DNA of 64,000 nucleotides, taken from contig CM066300.1 of assembly GCA_033807695.1 (NCBI GenBank), positions 5,332,001 through 5,396,000 of the forward strand. The letters are read 5' to 3'. The position numbers were made by a program, and so were the translations under genes. Positions 48,161-60,525 of this stretch are shown here, in pieces. Origin of the DNA: Daedaleopsis sinensis. Taxonomy: Eukaryota; Basidiomycota; Agaricomycetes; Polyporales; Polyporaceae. Under the pieces are notes generated by a model that was given only the letters and a program-made list of their open reading frames with translations, ran no database searches and was not told the DNA's origin. Each line of letters starts with the position of its first letter. Position 1 is the first letter of the stretch.

Positions 48161-48905
48161 TTAAAGGGCTCAAAAAGATGTGGGTAAGGGTCAGGCCTAG
48201 GTTAGAGCCATCAATTTCAGACTTTTGGGCTCGAGCATACGAGCGCTTATGAGCACGAAGCGCATTGAGCATGCCCGGCACACCGTACACGCCGGGGATG
48301 CGAGGAAACTAACGATAGATGTACGTTATAAAAAGCACGTCTAACCGCCCGGGTACGCCGGCTTCCGGCGTACCCGGGCTCTGGGAGCTTATACACGGAG
48401 ACTTTGTGTCCAAAGGCCCGGGCACGCCGAGGTATGGCGTGCCCGGGCTCTGAGTGTCCGCATCGTGAATTATGCGGGTTAGATGTATGTTGTCAAAAGT
48501 ATGTCTATCGCGTCCAACCCCGCGGGAACGCCGAGGTACGGCGTTCCCGGACAGTTCGAGCCTTCGTTGTAGATTGCTATACTATGTCTGCAGTAGATCA
48601 AGAATAGAGAGAATTATCCCGGGCACGCCGGGACCCGGCGTGCACGGGCTCTGTACCCCCCGAACGGTACTTTAGGCGTTGGTGAATGTACATTTTAAAA
48701 TGTTCAACTAAAGGCATGTGTGCACTGTACGTGCGCATGTCACGTGTTGAGAGACTCGCCTGATTAGGGAAATAGGTTCCGGACCAAGGGAACATCATTT
48801 AGCAGGGATCGACGTCGTTGGGTCAGCGTCTCGCGGGCTTCGATATACTGAACACACTTCTTTTTGAAACTGCGCGCAGGATGCACTAGTCTCACATTGA
48901 CGGTC
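48161..48905. repeat. Intergenic region with four GC-rich hairpins
   Basis: Between the B2 breakpoint and the next gene. Four palindromes of 28-33 bp of the type CCCGGGYACGCC...GGCGTRCCCGGG lie at 48348-48378, 48416-48448, 48523-48550 and 48618-48648, about 70-100 bp apart. Between them are short blocks such as AAAAAGCACGTCTAACC that resemble the 3' ends of introns in the neighbouring genes. No gene seen. Confidence 0.8.
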
Positions 48906-51900
48906 ATGGTGAGTGACTGTCTTGTTTCTGCCGTGACTGACCCATGCTCCACAGCCATCGGTGTCGCCATCTGCGCCCTCCCGCGCGCCGTCCCGCCAGC
49001 ATGAGGCTCCGGAGTACCGGCACACGCAGCCCCTGGATGATCTAGGCATTACACTGCCCGGATGCTTATCCAAAGGAGGGCGATATCGATCGCCTGCTAT
49101 CTTTTGGTGAGTCGTTCGTCTCTCTCTCCTTTCTCTCTCTCATCCACTGACCATCTACTGCGAAGTAACCTGAAATTTCGAAATATGCAAACTGTACGTG
49201 CATTTCGAAAACAACTGCTAACGCTGTAAACTGACGATTAGCTCGCAGAACAAAGCACAACAAGCCAAGGCTGCTGCCCCGGGCCAAGTGCGTCGCGACC
49301 TGTGTGCTGCTGCTCATCTCGCTCATCTCGCTCATCTCGCTCGATCCGCAGGTCAATCGCGCTGGCAAAGCGCGGCCTGAGGACGGCGGATCCAAAAAGG
49401 ATCGCGCTAAGACGGTCGATCAGGCCGGATTGGGTGCGACGACCCGTGAGGACGGAGAGAGCGAGCTTGAGGTGCGTACCGCGTCCTGGGCTGCTTGCTT
49501 GTACTCTCTCGCTGACTAGGTGATTTTTGCAGACCTCGAAGCCGAAGCCGAAGCCGAAGCCGAAGCCGCAGCCCAAGAACACGGACAAGGGCAAGAAGGG
49601 CGGACCGACGGCGCCCGACGTTGACGTGCATGTCGACGCACCGGCAGAGGCATCGGAGGTGAGCGACTGCAGCGCACGTTCCTCTTCCTGCTCTGTGCTA
49701 ACTGTGTGTTGCGTTTAGCCTGCGAAGCGCAAAAAGGGGGCTAAGGGCAAGAAGGGCGCGGCGGAGGCCGGGGCGGAAGAGAAACCTGCGCGCGCCGCTG
49801 CGACGCTGAAGCCTCAGGTCGCTGCTGGGATTCAGGGCACGCAAGAGACCGCGTCGATCGCGGCTCAAGTGCACAAGGCGACGATCGGTTACGCGCGGTT
49901 CAACACGGTCGATCCGCCTCGCCCGGACGTTCACCTGCGCTTCGGACAGTTCAACCCGCGCCCGGTCAACAAGAGCGTAATCAAGAAGCTCGTCGAGGAC
50001 TTCTACGCGAGCGGGCGCGACCCGCGGCGGGAGGCTCTGGCCGTCCTTGTGGATCCGACGTGGATCGAACGCGAGTCCGTTGTGCAGAACCCTGCGCTGC
50101 CGTGGGAGGAGGTTCCCGACGCGCGGTTTACGGCGGCGGTCGCTGGGCGTACGATCCAGGTTCTAACGGGGCAGCATCGGTCTGTTGCTGGCAAGACGTG
50201 GCGGGCGGCGATGACAGCGGAGCGCGCCAAACAAGAGAAGAAGCTGGCGAAGGCGACGGAGAAGCAGCAGGCGGAGCAGATCGAGCAGGCGGACAAGAAC
50301 ATCGAGGAGTTGACGGCGGCCATCAAGGGGGCGACGACGTGGCTGGTGAGGTTTCTGGACCCCGGTGAGTGTTCAGCCGTACGTTAGTGCTGCGTTTTCA
50401 AACGGAACGCTAACCGCTCGACGCAGAGCTCATGAGCATCCCGCTGCGCATCCAGGTTGCGAGGAACCCGAAGGCACCTCGTCTAGAGACGACGGAGGCG
50501 GAGAGCATGATGATGACGTTGCCGCTCCTCGATGCGAAGGTGGAGGAGTGGGCGATCGCGAACCCGGGGCAGCCGCGACCGGTCCCGGGCACGCTGCCCT
50601 GGGTGCAAAAGATTGTCGCGGCGGTGATCCCGGAGCCTCAGCGTCGCAGCGACAAGCACCCGATCCTGTTCCACAGCGAGCCGTCTTTTCAGCTGCTGCG
50701 TCAGATGGACGGACTGGAGGCGTACCGCGGCAAGTACGTGATCCCCGTCAGTGTCCTGCATCAAGCGCTGTCGCTGCCGACGCGGAGCAGCACGACGACG
50801 AGCCTGGTCGGCTCTGTAGGTGTCATGTTGTTAATTCTGAGCCGAGTCGGGCGTCTGACGTGCTCTTAGTGTTTTGCAGAGATTCTCACTCGGAGCTTTG
50901 ACATGCTCCGGATTTTCTCTCGGACATCGCCCCTTGTCAACATCCCCGATTACACGACCATTCGCGTCGAGTACGACCCGGACGAGACCTCAGAGGACGA
51001 CCGCGGTGAGACGGCGAAATGGACCCTCTGGAACCAGATCTCGCCGACATTGCTCCCGTTCCTCAACATGCTGCGCTCCTGCGAGGGGCTCGACCTCATC
51101 ATCAGCGAGCAGGTGCGGAAGGAGAACGGCTTCCCTGCGAAGATCGAGGACGAGGCGACGTGGAACATGGCCCAGGACGCTCAGAGCGAGCTGGTCGACG
51201 AGCAGTACTACAAGGCCCTCAGCACGCTATCGCTGCAGGGGGAACACGTGGTGTCGTTCTGCACGACGGACTTGGTGGACGCGTTCGACACCGCGTATTG
51301 CGCCCACGTCCGGCGGTGGATGGGCACGCAGTTCTTGATGTTTGCGAACGAGACATGGAAGGAGGCGATGGGTGCCTATTGCGAGTCGCTGAAGAAGTCG
51401 CTCCCGCAGCTCTGGAAGGCACAGCTGAAGCAGATTGACAGCGAGCAGCATCATGACGACACGGAGGCCGCGGTCGAGCGGGAGCGGCTACGCCTGGCCC
51501 TACGCTATGCCCCGGCGAAGCTCAGGCTCATCACCACGGCCATGGAGGTCGGCTTCATGCTGGACGTTCCTTTCCCTAGCCCGTCTTACCACAACGACCT
51601 GCTCGCCGCTTTGAAGGAGTACGAACATGGCATTCGATGGGTGAGTGCTTCTTTTGAGAACACAGAGCTAACCGTGCAGAAGAGAGCGTTATCCGTCCAG
51701 CGCCCGTCTACGCCGGACCCCGGCGTAGACGGCTGCTGGACGAGCGTTTCGAAACACAGAACTAACCTCGCAGAGCCCGTCTACGCCGAAGTCCGGCGTA
51801 GACGGGCTCTGGACGAGCGTTTCGAAACACAGAACTAACCTCGCAGAGCCCGTCTACGCCGGACCCCGGCGTAGACGGCTGCTGGACGAGCGTTTCGAAA

Positions 51901-54900
51901 CACCGAACTAACCTCGCAGAGCCCGTCTACGCCGAAGTCCGGCGTAGACGGGCTCTGGACGAGCGTTTCGAAACACCGAACTAACCTCGCAGAGCCCGTC
52001 TACGCCGGACCCCGGCGTAGACGGCTGCTGGACGAGCGTTTCGAAACACCGAACTAACCTCGCAGAGCCCGTCTACGCCGGACCCCGGCGTAGACGGCTG
52101 CTGGACGAGCGTTTCGAAACACAGAACTAACCTCGCTATTTGTAGATCGCTCGCCTTCTGGACCCATTCGCAGAGACGTTCATGCGCACCGTCTCTCGTG
52201 CGCACGTTGTATTCGATCCCTGCACGTACATCCTTGGTGTCATCGAAGGCAGTGATCTGTTCGATGTCGACGGCGATATCAAACGCAAGGTAAGTAATAT
52301 GCTGTGCACGTACAACGCAGCGGACTTATATTTGTTAGTTCTACAATTGGCTGTTCAACAACATGTCGAAACTGCGCGCGGTCGACGCTGTCATGCGCCA
52401 ATTCACTACGAAGGAGATCCTCAGTACATGGGAGATCACGTCGAACAAGTGGCATACGCTCGTTGACCATTTCGGTGCCGACAAGAGCAAGGTCGTCGTG
52501 GCGGATGGCTGGGCGCAATTCCACAACAAGATCGGCACGTCGCTCAAACTGACTCGTCACGACCAGAACGAGATCGACGGGATGCGACACTGGGTGGCCG
52601 GCGCCATGAATCCTAGGTTGTTCCCGACTCCTGAGGTCCTTGCCCGGTGGAAGGCCTCCCCCAACAACACGGGGCACCTCGCGGGCGTGCGGGTGTGGCT
52701 CAAGGACTGCGACGTCTCGTTGCTCAACACGGACCCGTTGACGAAGTCGTTGCCCGACATCCCTCCTCCCGACTTCAACCGCTACCCTGCGCTGCGCATG
52801 ATCTACCGTACTTGGGGCCTTCGCAACGAAAGCTGGAAGACCAAGCATGGCGGGGGGGACGCGCTGACCGCACTCGCTCAGATCGAGCTGAGGCACCAAG
52901 TCGCGACCACCGGGCGGGTGCTGCAAACCGAGGACGGTTCTGCACTGCGGACCTCTTTCATGGACTTCCTCGCATCAATATCCACCCCCATGGCGGACGT
53001 GTTCATGACGTCGTCCGCGCGGCAGAAGGCCGCCGTACCTCGCTGGTGCAATTGGGACGACGGGCTGATTGAGAAGCTCGTGTTGGACTCTCAGACGACG
53101 TACGGTGTCTTGGACGTCGCGGTCAGCAGCTCTGAGCGGACGAAGGCGGTCGCGCGACAGGCTCAGTACGCGAAGGAATTTGGGCAGCTCGGGAAGTGGC
53201 TGGAGAAGAGCACTGTGGCTCGTTGTGCTCCTCACGCGGCAGGCAACGTCGAGTACAACGTCGCACGGGCCTTTGACCGGCTGTTTCTGGTAAGTGACGG
53301 TGTAGCTGTGGGTTTTGAAATGCACGACTAAGTCAGGTTTTGCAGGCTTTGCTGCAGAACGCCAACCGGATCGAGGCGCGGATGGGTGGTCTCCCGAAGG
53401 AGGCTCCGTACGTGACAGCGGACGAGTACGGAGTCTGCGGGGAGCTCGTGCCTGCGGTGCCTCCCTCTGTGCGCGAGGCCAACTCGTACAGTTCGCTCGA
53501 GGAGATGCGCGAGGAGAACCCGGTGCTGGCGGACCAGTACTTCCACCTGCGGGAGATCCTGGCGAGGGCGAGCGGTATGAACCCGATGCTGAAGGACGGT
53601 ATGCTGCCGCAGGAGTTCGACCAGTGGCACGAGGTGTTTGGGACCTCACGCGAAGACTGTGTCCGTGAGGCGCAGAACGCTTCGGACCTGACGTCGAGCC
53701 TCAACGCTGTCAAGGATGGTAAGCCGCGCAAGCTGACGGAGTTTAGGCACGATCCGCGCGACGACGCGGCTTGGACCGCGGGCTTCCGCAATCTCGACGA
53801 TGCGGCGTTCTGCAACCGGTCGCACCCGCTGGTCACCGCGCTGAAGGAGGTGCGTGTCTTTGATCCCAGCGTGCCGTCTGGCTTTGGGAAGACTGCGTCG
53901 GGTTCTCCGGAGGGGGCTGGTCTCCCCGCGGCGAGTGCTTCTGCGGCGGCCATGGACGTCGACGTCCATTCCCAGGTTAGTGCTAAGGTTAGTGCTAGCT
54001 TTGCAAAAGCTCATCTATGTGGTGTTTTCAGGACGGGGAAGGGTCGGTCGTGCCAGTGACCGAGCCTGAGGGTCTCCAGGCCAACGACGAGGACGACGAA
54101 CAGGAGGTCGAACAGGACCCCGATGCGGACGCGGACGTGGACGCCGATGCGGATGCGGACGCCGAACAGTACGATGGCTCTGCTAGCGAGGGCGACTCCC
54201 CCGAAGACAACGCGGATCTGTTTGCGGAAGGGGAGGACTCGGACCCGTTCGACACGCCCACCCGCGCGGCTGTGGCGGCCTTCAGGGAAGTCATGCCGAG
54301 GTTTGGACTGACGGAGGAAAACTTTGTCTTCCGCAATCCGTTGGAGACAGAGGCGGAGGCCACACCCACGCAACTGACACAGGGCAATCCACCTGCACGT
54401 CGCGTCCTTCCGCGCGGTCGATCGACGAACCAGACGGTATGTGACTTCGCGTCTGCTGCCGCTCACATCCACTAACATTTGATGACAGTCGAGCCCTGAG
54501 ATTCCGCTCAGGCAAGATGGTCAGTTGCCCGCAGGGACGCCGCCGGCTTTCGACCTGTCTCAGCCGGGCGGGGGCCCCTCGCGTGCGGCGTCTTTGCGCT
54601 CGGACACCGCAGAGGACATGGACATCGGGTCTGACAGCTCTGGGCGGCCTGCACGTCGCTCTGTGGTGAGCAGGATGGCTACCCGCGCCGGAAAGGCTCC
54701 CCGTGTGCATGGGGTCAAGACCGGTACGTGTTCTACAGGTACGGACTTGCTGCGTTTTCATTGCTGACTCCTTCTGTGCAGAGCAGAAGCCGAAACGTCG
54801 ACGCGCAGAATCGTCTGCGACCGGTGGCCCGTCCGTTCGCCGCAGCCCGGAGCAGCGCAGCCCGAAGCAGAAGAAAGCGAAGAACAGCAAGGTCGTCGTG

Positions 54901-54966
54901 TCGGACGAGGAGGCCCAGGAGCCCAGCACCCAGGGCACCAGCGTCCCTATGGGCATGCCTGTCTGA
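48906..54966 (+). CDS. Large protein (about 1598 aa) with possible ParB/Srx-like motif
   Basis: Fourteen exons: 48906-48908, 48955-49106, 49242-49287, 49352-49471, 49533-49658, 49719-50364, 50427-50819, 50880-51640, 52146-52289, 52339-53289, 53346-53975, 54032-54436, 54489-54723, 54782-54966. The one-codon first exon is the least certain. The N-terminus is disordered and basic, with KPKPKPKPQPK repeats. At about residues 217-310 is a segment with FGQFNPRPVNKSVIKKLVED, AVLVDPTW and VLTGQHRSVAGKTW; the GQHR core resembles the G-x-HR motif of ParB/sulfiredoxin-like domains. A long helical region follows, with no domain I recognise, then an acidic Asp/Glu stretch and a basic C-terminus. AATAAA at 55091. 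Exon 7's donor (GTGTCA, 50820) is weak. Function unknown; nuclear location is inferred from composition. Confidence 0.75.
51641..52145 (+). repeat. 505-nt intron filled by six 73-bp hairpin units
   Basis: The landmark CCCGTC recurs at 51703, 51776, 51849, 51922, 51995 and 52068, exactly 73 bp apart. Each unit has a palindrome (CCCGTCTACGCC...GGCGTAGACGG) followed by GCGTTTCGAAACAC, AACTAACCTCGCAG, that is, its own branch-site and 3' splice-site look-alike. Two loop variants (GGACCCC and GAAGTCC) alternate in units 1-4. Other introns of this gene are about 50-65 nt, apart from one of 135 nt (49107-49241). Confidence 0.93.
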
Positions 54967-55429
54967 GTTCGCGCATTAGACGTGCTTTGGTAAATGTCCC
55001 GCTATCCGCATTCCCCCCGCATCCCGTTGGTATTGAATGGACCGCATCGCGTGTAGTGTTGTAGTTGTGTATCCCCCGAAGAAGTGTCTGAATAAAATGT
55101 ATTATTGTGTCATCCGCACTGCGTGAAAGGCGATGTTCCAGGCGGCGGGTGTGCGCGCCCGCGCGCATGTGGCATGCGATCACCGCGCCTCCGTGCCTCC
55201 CGTCATTTAGCCACTGTGATGTCACCGCAGGTAGGAGCAAGGTTTTAGCCATTTAGGCTCGCATCAACGATCAATATTGCGCGCCAACCGCCCCTGTCTC
55301 GTTCCGAAACCCGAAGTAGAACAGGGTTGGCTGCGTTCAAGTTCTCCTCCTCCTTCCTTTCTCCCCCTTGTTGCCCACACTCTCTGTCTGCTCACTGTGT
55401 CTGCTCTGTGCGTTCTTCAGCTTCCCTCG
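54967..55429. other. Intergenic region
   Basis: 463 bp between two genes on the same strand. Holds the AATAAA signal of the upstream gene (55091) and a CT-rich stretch at 55340-55420 just before the next ATG, a typical fungal promoter feature. Nothing else recognised. Confidence 0.5.
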
Positions 55430-58400
55430 ATGTCTCTGCGTGCTCTCAGCCCTCTCCGGTTCCACGACGACCTGCCCGCCGAGCAAGAAGTACCGTTTAG
55501 GTAAGAAATGCGGTTTAGCGACGTGTTTTCGAATGCACAGCTAAAGGGGGAAACGACTTGCCAGCCTGCCTGCTGAGGAAGATGGGGTCGATGCCGACGG
55601 TTTAGGTCAAGAAGCGTTCGAGAACACGGCCGGTGAGCCTGTGAACATCCTGAACCACGATGTTGCGTCCCTTCCGGCGACTCTGGAGTGCGACGACCCG
55701 CTGTCTCAAGACCTGCTCACTGCGGACGTCCTTCTGGCGCAGCTGCGCGCACGCACCGACCTGCAGGGCTACGCGGCGATGCCTCCCCGGCGGATTTTAC
55801 TCAGCGAACTGCGCCACATCCGCCATTCGAAAAACGTTCGCGCCGGAGTGTCTCTGCTCAAGGAGAAGCGGTTCGTCGTGATCGACGACGAACACAAGAG
55901 GCCGGGCGGACACAAGGACGGTTTCTGGACGATACCGGAGGTGAGTGGTCGTTGTTGATCCTAGGTTCGCGCTGTGAGCTGTGGTGCTCGCTGCAGGTTC
56001 GATATGACTACAAGTTCGGGCTGTCCGCCGAGTGTGGTCTGGACGCTGTCCTCCCGAACGTCAAACTCGAGGAGGTGCGGAACGACCCCTCCTGGACGTT
56101 CACGTTCAAACCGTCGTGCCGGCACTGGGACTACCGCGGCGACCGGGAGGTCATAGGCTTCGATCCGACTGGGCGCATGCTATACTTGGGCAAGACTCGC
56201 ACCAGTGAGGATGTCTGGGTTATCATGGCCCCCGACGAATGCGTCGGGAGGTACGCTGAGATGCAATCTGTTGGCAAAGGGCGGGACCCGGCTCGTATGG
56301 ATCGGCCGTCCGCGAACATTATCTGGGCCTTCCTGTCGTTTCTTTTCTCCTCCATTCGGTACAGCGACTTTGCGCACGTCGCCGGAGAATACCCTGACGT
56401 CACATCGGAGCGGACGCTGGCGCTCACGACGAGAATTCTGTGAGTACAATTCTATCCCTAACCTGCGAAACCTCCCTCGGGGACCCGGGTACGCCGTACC
56501 TCGGCGTACCCGGGTGTTAGACGTCGTTTTGGAAGACGTATCTACCCTGCGAAACATCCGTCGGGGACCCGGGTACCCCGTACCTCGGCGTACCCGGGTG
56601 TTAGACGTCGTTTTGGAAGACATATCTACCCTGCGAAACATCCGTCGGGGACCCGGGTACCCCGTACCTCGGCGTACCCGGGTGTTAGACGTCGTTTTGG
56701 AAGACGTATCTACCCTGCGAAACATCCGTCGGGGACCCGGGTACCCCGTACCTCGGCGTACCCGGGGATTTAGACGTGCTTTCTGAAAAGCACCACTAAC
56801 CTGCTGAGACAGCATCCCCGTGTCAGTGGAGATAGTCATGCGTTCCCCAAGCGGTCACTATCCATACCTGTGACTACCCGAGCTGAATGTGTTCATGCAG
56901 ACAACACGGAGACTTGACGTTCTCCATGGATGATTTCATTGCGTTGAACGACGCGTTCAAGAGAAATTGGTCCTCGTGGTATCGCAACTCTCCCGCATCG
57001 TACAAGCTTCCGATCTTTGCGAATGCCACCCCTGTCAGCATCATCATCATGTACGGCCAGAACCGCATAGTCTCCCGCCCGCCTGGTCATGCCATCGACT
57101 CCGCTTTCTGGCGCAAGGACATGGATCCCCTCAAGTTTTCTCGCATAGAATTCGCACTCGCGACTCATTATTCGTACGTGTTCGTTATTTGCTGCAGCGC
57201 CATCGTCTGATTGCCTGCAGGGTTATCATTCCTCCGCAATGGGCTGAAGTGGATCCCGATGATATTTTCGAGGAGCACGAAGACATCTACGACTCTGCCA
57301 ACCCTACCACGCGGCGGTTATTCGAGACTGTCGAGGAGCTTGAAGATCTTCCGCTGTACAACCCACTGGACGAAGAGATTCCGATCTACAATGCGAGCGG
57401 GCGGCGGGTACCTCGCCGCACTCCACAGTGTCCGGACGGATCGGAGTGGCCAGTCGCGGGAGTGCTACAGGACCTCAGCAAGGTCCATTCCCTGTTTGTC
57501 GCGCCGTCGACTGTTCCTATCAACGGCGACTTCGATGACGAGTACGCGGATGAGCGGGGACTCGGCCAAGGCCTACGGGACGAGGACATGGACGATATCG
57601 ACGAGGAAGAGGTTCACCGTCGTCTGCGTGCCAACGACGTCCCCCACACTCGATACCCTCACTGTTTCATTCCGAGCGTCGGACAGTGGCAGGCGCGAGG
57701 GTTCATTCAGCCGATGATGCCTCTGCTCTACCAGCTTCACAATCGTATCCGTGACGTCGACCGTCGAGGCCTGTGCGTGGAGCCCGTGAGCTCCCAATGC
57801 TACAACACGCTTGCGCACCGCGTTCGCGCCTCGGCACGCCTCCATCTCGCTCAGACCGGCCCCTTAACGGGGGTTGTCACAGGGTCATACGCTCGCAGTG
57901 CCAAGGCCGAGTTGCACGCGAAGAACTTGCTGTTCTACGCGCAGCACCGTCTCCCTCATCAGCAGCTCGCAGATAAGATTCGTCAGGCGGGCGCGGACCG
58001 GTACCTGCGCCTCGAGAACGTTTTCCGATGCCATCCGCACCGCATGGACCCCGAGGTCTTCGACGACGACGACGGCTTCTACAATTCGGTGATCAGCCAG
58101 TTGCTGGACTTTGGAGCGCATCCTTCGGTGTTGACCGCACTGAAAACCACGTCGGTCTTGCTCATGCCCAAGGTTAGTGCCGCGTTTCGAAAACACGTTC
58201 TATCCGGGTTAATGCCTTTGTTCAATGTGAATGCAGGTCTTCCCACGTATCTATCTCGACACGACGTATCCTATCACCGCGTTGATGGAGGTCCTGTGGC
58301 GTGAACGTCTGAGTCAACCGACCCAGGTGTGCGCCACTCTTGCGAACCGTGTACCGAGGGCAGGTGCACCTAGCAGTCAGCGGGCTGCGTCTGCATATAA

Positions 58401-60525
58401 CACGCCTCCGCCGACTCAGGCTGGGAGCCAGGGTGCGAGCGGATCACGGGTCAACGCTCAGGAGGCTGGCACGCGAAGGCAACCGTGGATTCTCCGTCTG
58501 CAGGCAGCTCCTGCGCCGCAGTATGTTGAAATGATGGCCGTCTGCGAACGCCTCCTCAACTTCGCACACACCGGTTTCGCAGGCGTGCTCACGACGGGGC
58601 TCATGAACCGTATTTGGGCGTCGCGCGCGTTGAAGGACGGCTGCATGCCGATGTTCTCCGACATCCTCACGTTCGGCGGCGTCACGAACACGCAGCCTCA
58701 CATCCTGCTCTCGCTCTGGCCGTATGACCGACGCACGAACATGCCGTACCTCGCGTCGAAGCGCGCACAGGAGCTGACGTATGGACAGGACCACTTTCTG
58801 GTGAGTAGGTGGATTCTGTGTGCGAGATGTTCGCTAACTGCTGCTCTACTACCCCAGGGATATCTGAGCAATTTCCAGATGCTGCTTGCCCTGGAGAAGG
58901 ACTCTGGTCCCGCCCACTCTCTCGCCGCGACTCAGGACCAGCTCATCCGAGTTTGCCGCATTGCGGTCGCTGCGTACATTGAGGACGTCCGAACGCTCGT
59001 GAGCAACGCCCTGGATGCGGACGACGCCTTGGTGCCTACGGACAAGTCGCACCCCGATCGCATATGGATGACGGCGCGTCGCAATCACTTCAATGTCTGG
59101 AAGAAGCTCGAACAGCCGTTGACCTGGGGCGACAACACTACCAATCCCTACTGGCTCCTCGCACGGATCGTGGAGCGTGAGCGTGGGATGTACGGTGAGG
59201 GTCTGCAGCGTTCGGTGACCGACTCGTGCTCCCCACGGGACTTTGTGGACAGGCTCTACAAGATCTCGACTGCCACCTCGCTGAACGGTGTGCGGTCACC
59301 TCTGTGGTCGCGGGGACGAGCATGGTCGGTGTTCCGCACTGCGGTCGCGCAATGCCTGTTGCGCGTCTCGCCGACAGCCACCCAGGCGGAGGCGGAACAC
59401 GAAATCAAGAGCGTGCTGGAGACGTGCGTGCACGAGGCCGCGATCAACTTTTACCCCGACCTCTCCGATCGCAGACAGCGCGATCCAACTCCCCAGGCAT
59501 GGACGCTCATCGGCCTGCCGAACTCCGCTCGCACGCGTTTGAACGCTGCGACACCCATGTCCAACGAAGACCGTATGGACTTGAACCTCATCCAGACCGC
59601 GAAAGCGGTCCGGGCAAGCGACGCGAACGCGCCATGGAGCACGAAGAGTACCAGCATCGACGACTACCACAAGTTCCTGTCCCACAACTCGTTGCCGGTG
59701 GACTTTGACGTCTCGGATGCGGAAGGGGTTGTCGACGACCCGCTGACCGTCGCGTGGTATACGTGGGCGAAGAAGTTCCTCCAACAGCATTCGGGGGACT
59801 GGCGCGCGCGACTCGCCCGGCACCTGGCCTTCCTGCTGGCCAAAATGACGCCACACGTCTTCTGGCCGTCGGGCGGCAGCCCCGATGTGCGGGATGCTCT
59901 GAACAAATGGGGCAATCGTCCCGCTGAGCAGAGCATCACACTGTTCCGCAACATTCCTTGGACGACACGCAAGGTCAAAGGCCTCACCCCCTCGCTGTAT
60001 TTTTCTCAGGCGATGGTCGTCTTTCTCTGCTGGATCCATGAGGATTCTCCTTTGCGACGGCACGTGGAGTCGAACCCTGGCGAGGGCATGACCGTATGGA
60101 ACAAAAAGCACTGTTAGTGATGTGTTTTCAAATCTGTCGCTAACCCGCACTTACCGTTAACATGTTGCACTCCAACAGCGGCCAAGGCGTTGGCGGTCGT
60201 GAACCTCGTCCGCATGGGCGTAGTGGTTGCAACGAAACCACGCTCTCTGACCGCGCCCCGTGTCGGCAGCGATTTCCAGCCGCGCACCAAGGAGCAGCTG
60301 TACGGCTGGTACCAGACGGTTGTCGAGTACCTTCAGAAGGCACCCAATGGAACCCGGCAACTCTGTATACTCATATTCGGCCCCGAAGGTGTGGGCTCTC
60401 TGGTGGACAGTGGCAAGCTGTCGTGGTCCTCGACAACTCGACGTGTCGCGGGGCCGTCTATGCGGCGGGAACACGATAGTGACGACGAGGAGGATATGCC
60501 CCCACGCAAGCGCATTCGCATGTAG
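55430..60525 (+). CDS. Large protein of unknown function (about 1426 aa)
   Basis: Eight exons: 55430-55500, 55565-55940, 55997-56439, 56901-57173, 57221-58172, 58237-58800, 58858-60112, 60179-60525. All junctions keep frame. No family recognised. The protein looks folded for most of its length: an N-terminal region with KRFVVIDDEHKRPGG and FWTIPEVRYDY, a middle helical region (PLLYQLHNRIRDVDRRGLCV, YARSAKAELHAKNLLFYAQH), a short Gln/Ala/Pro-rich linker at about 720-750, then a long helical C-terminal half. It ends in an acidic/basic tail (DSDDEEDMPPRKRIRM) that could be a nuclear localisation signal. It is adjacent to and co-oriented with the 1598-aa gene, and shares its intron motifs, so the two may form a functional pair. 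Confidence 0.75.
56440..56900 (+). repeat. 461-nt intron with four 84-bp hairpin units
   Basis: The landmark GAAAC recurs at 56467, 56551, 56635 and 56719, exactly 84 bp apart, covering about 56461-56800. Each unit carries a palindrome (GACCCGGGTACSCC...GGCGTACCCGGGT) followed by GTCGTTTTGGAAGACGTATCTACC. A further GCTTTCTGAAAAGCACCACTAACC follows at about 56770-56800. The open frames in this array result from a period divisible by three. Confidence 0.92.

Noticed and set aside
51641..52145. Regular palindromic repeats that could suggest a CRISPR array
   Set aside because: Whole 73-bp units are repeated with no unique spacers, the genome is eukaryotic, and the array sits between two coding exons in an intron.
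56180..56839. 219-codon minus-strand frame with TRVRRGTGYPGPRRMFRR repeats
   Set aside because: Arises from the 84-bp intron repeat, whose length is divisible by three.
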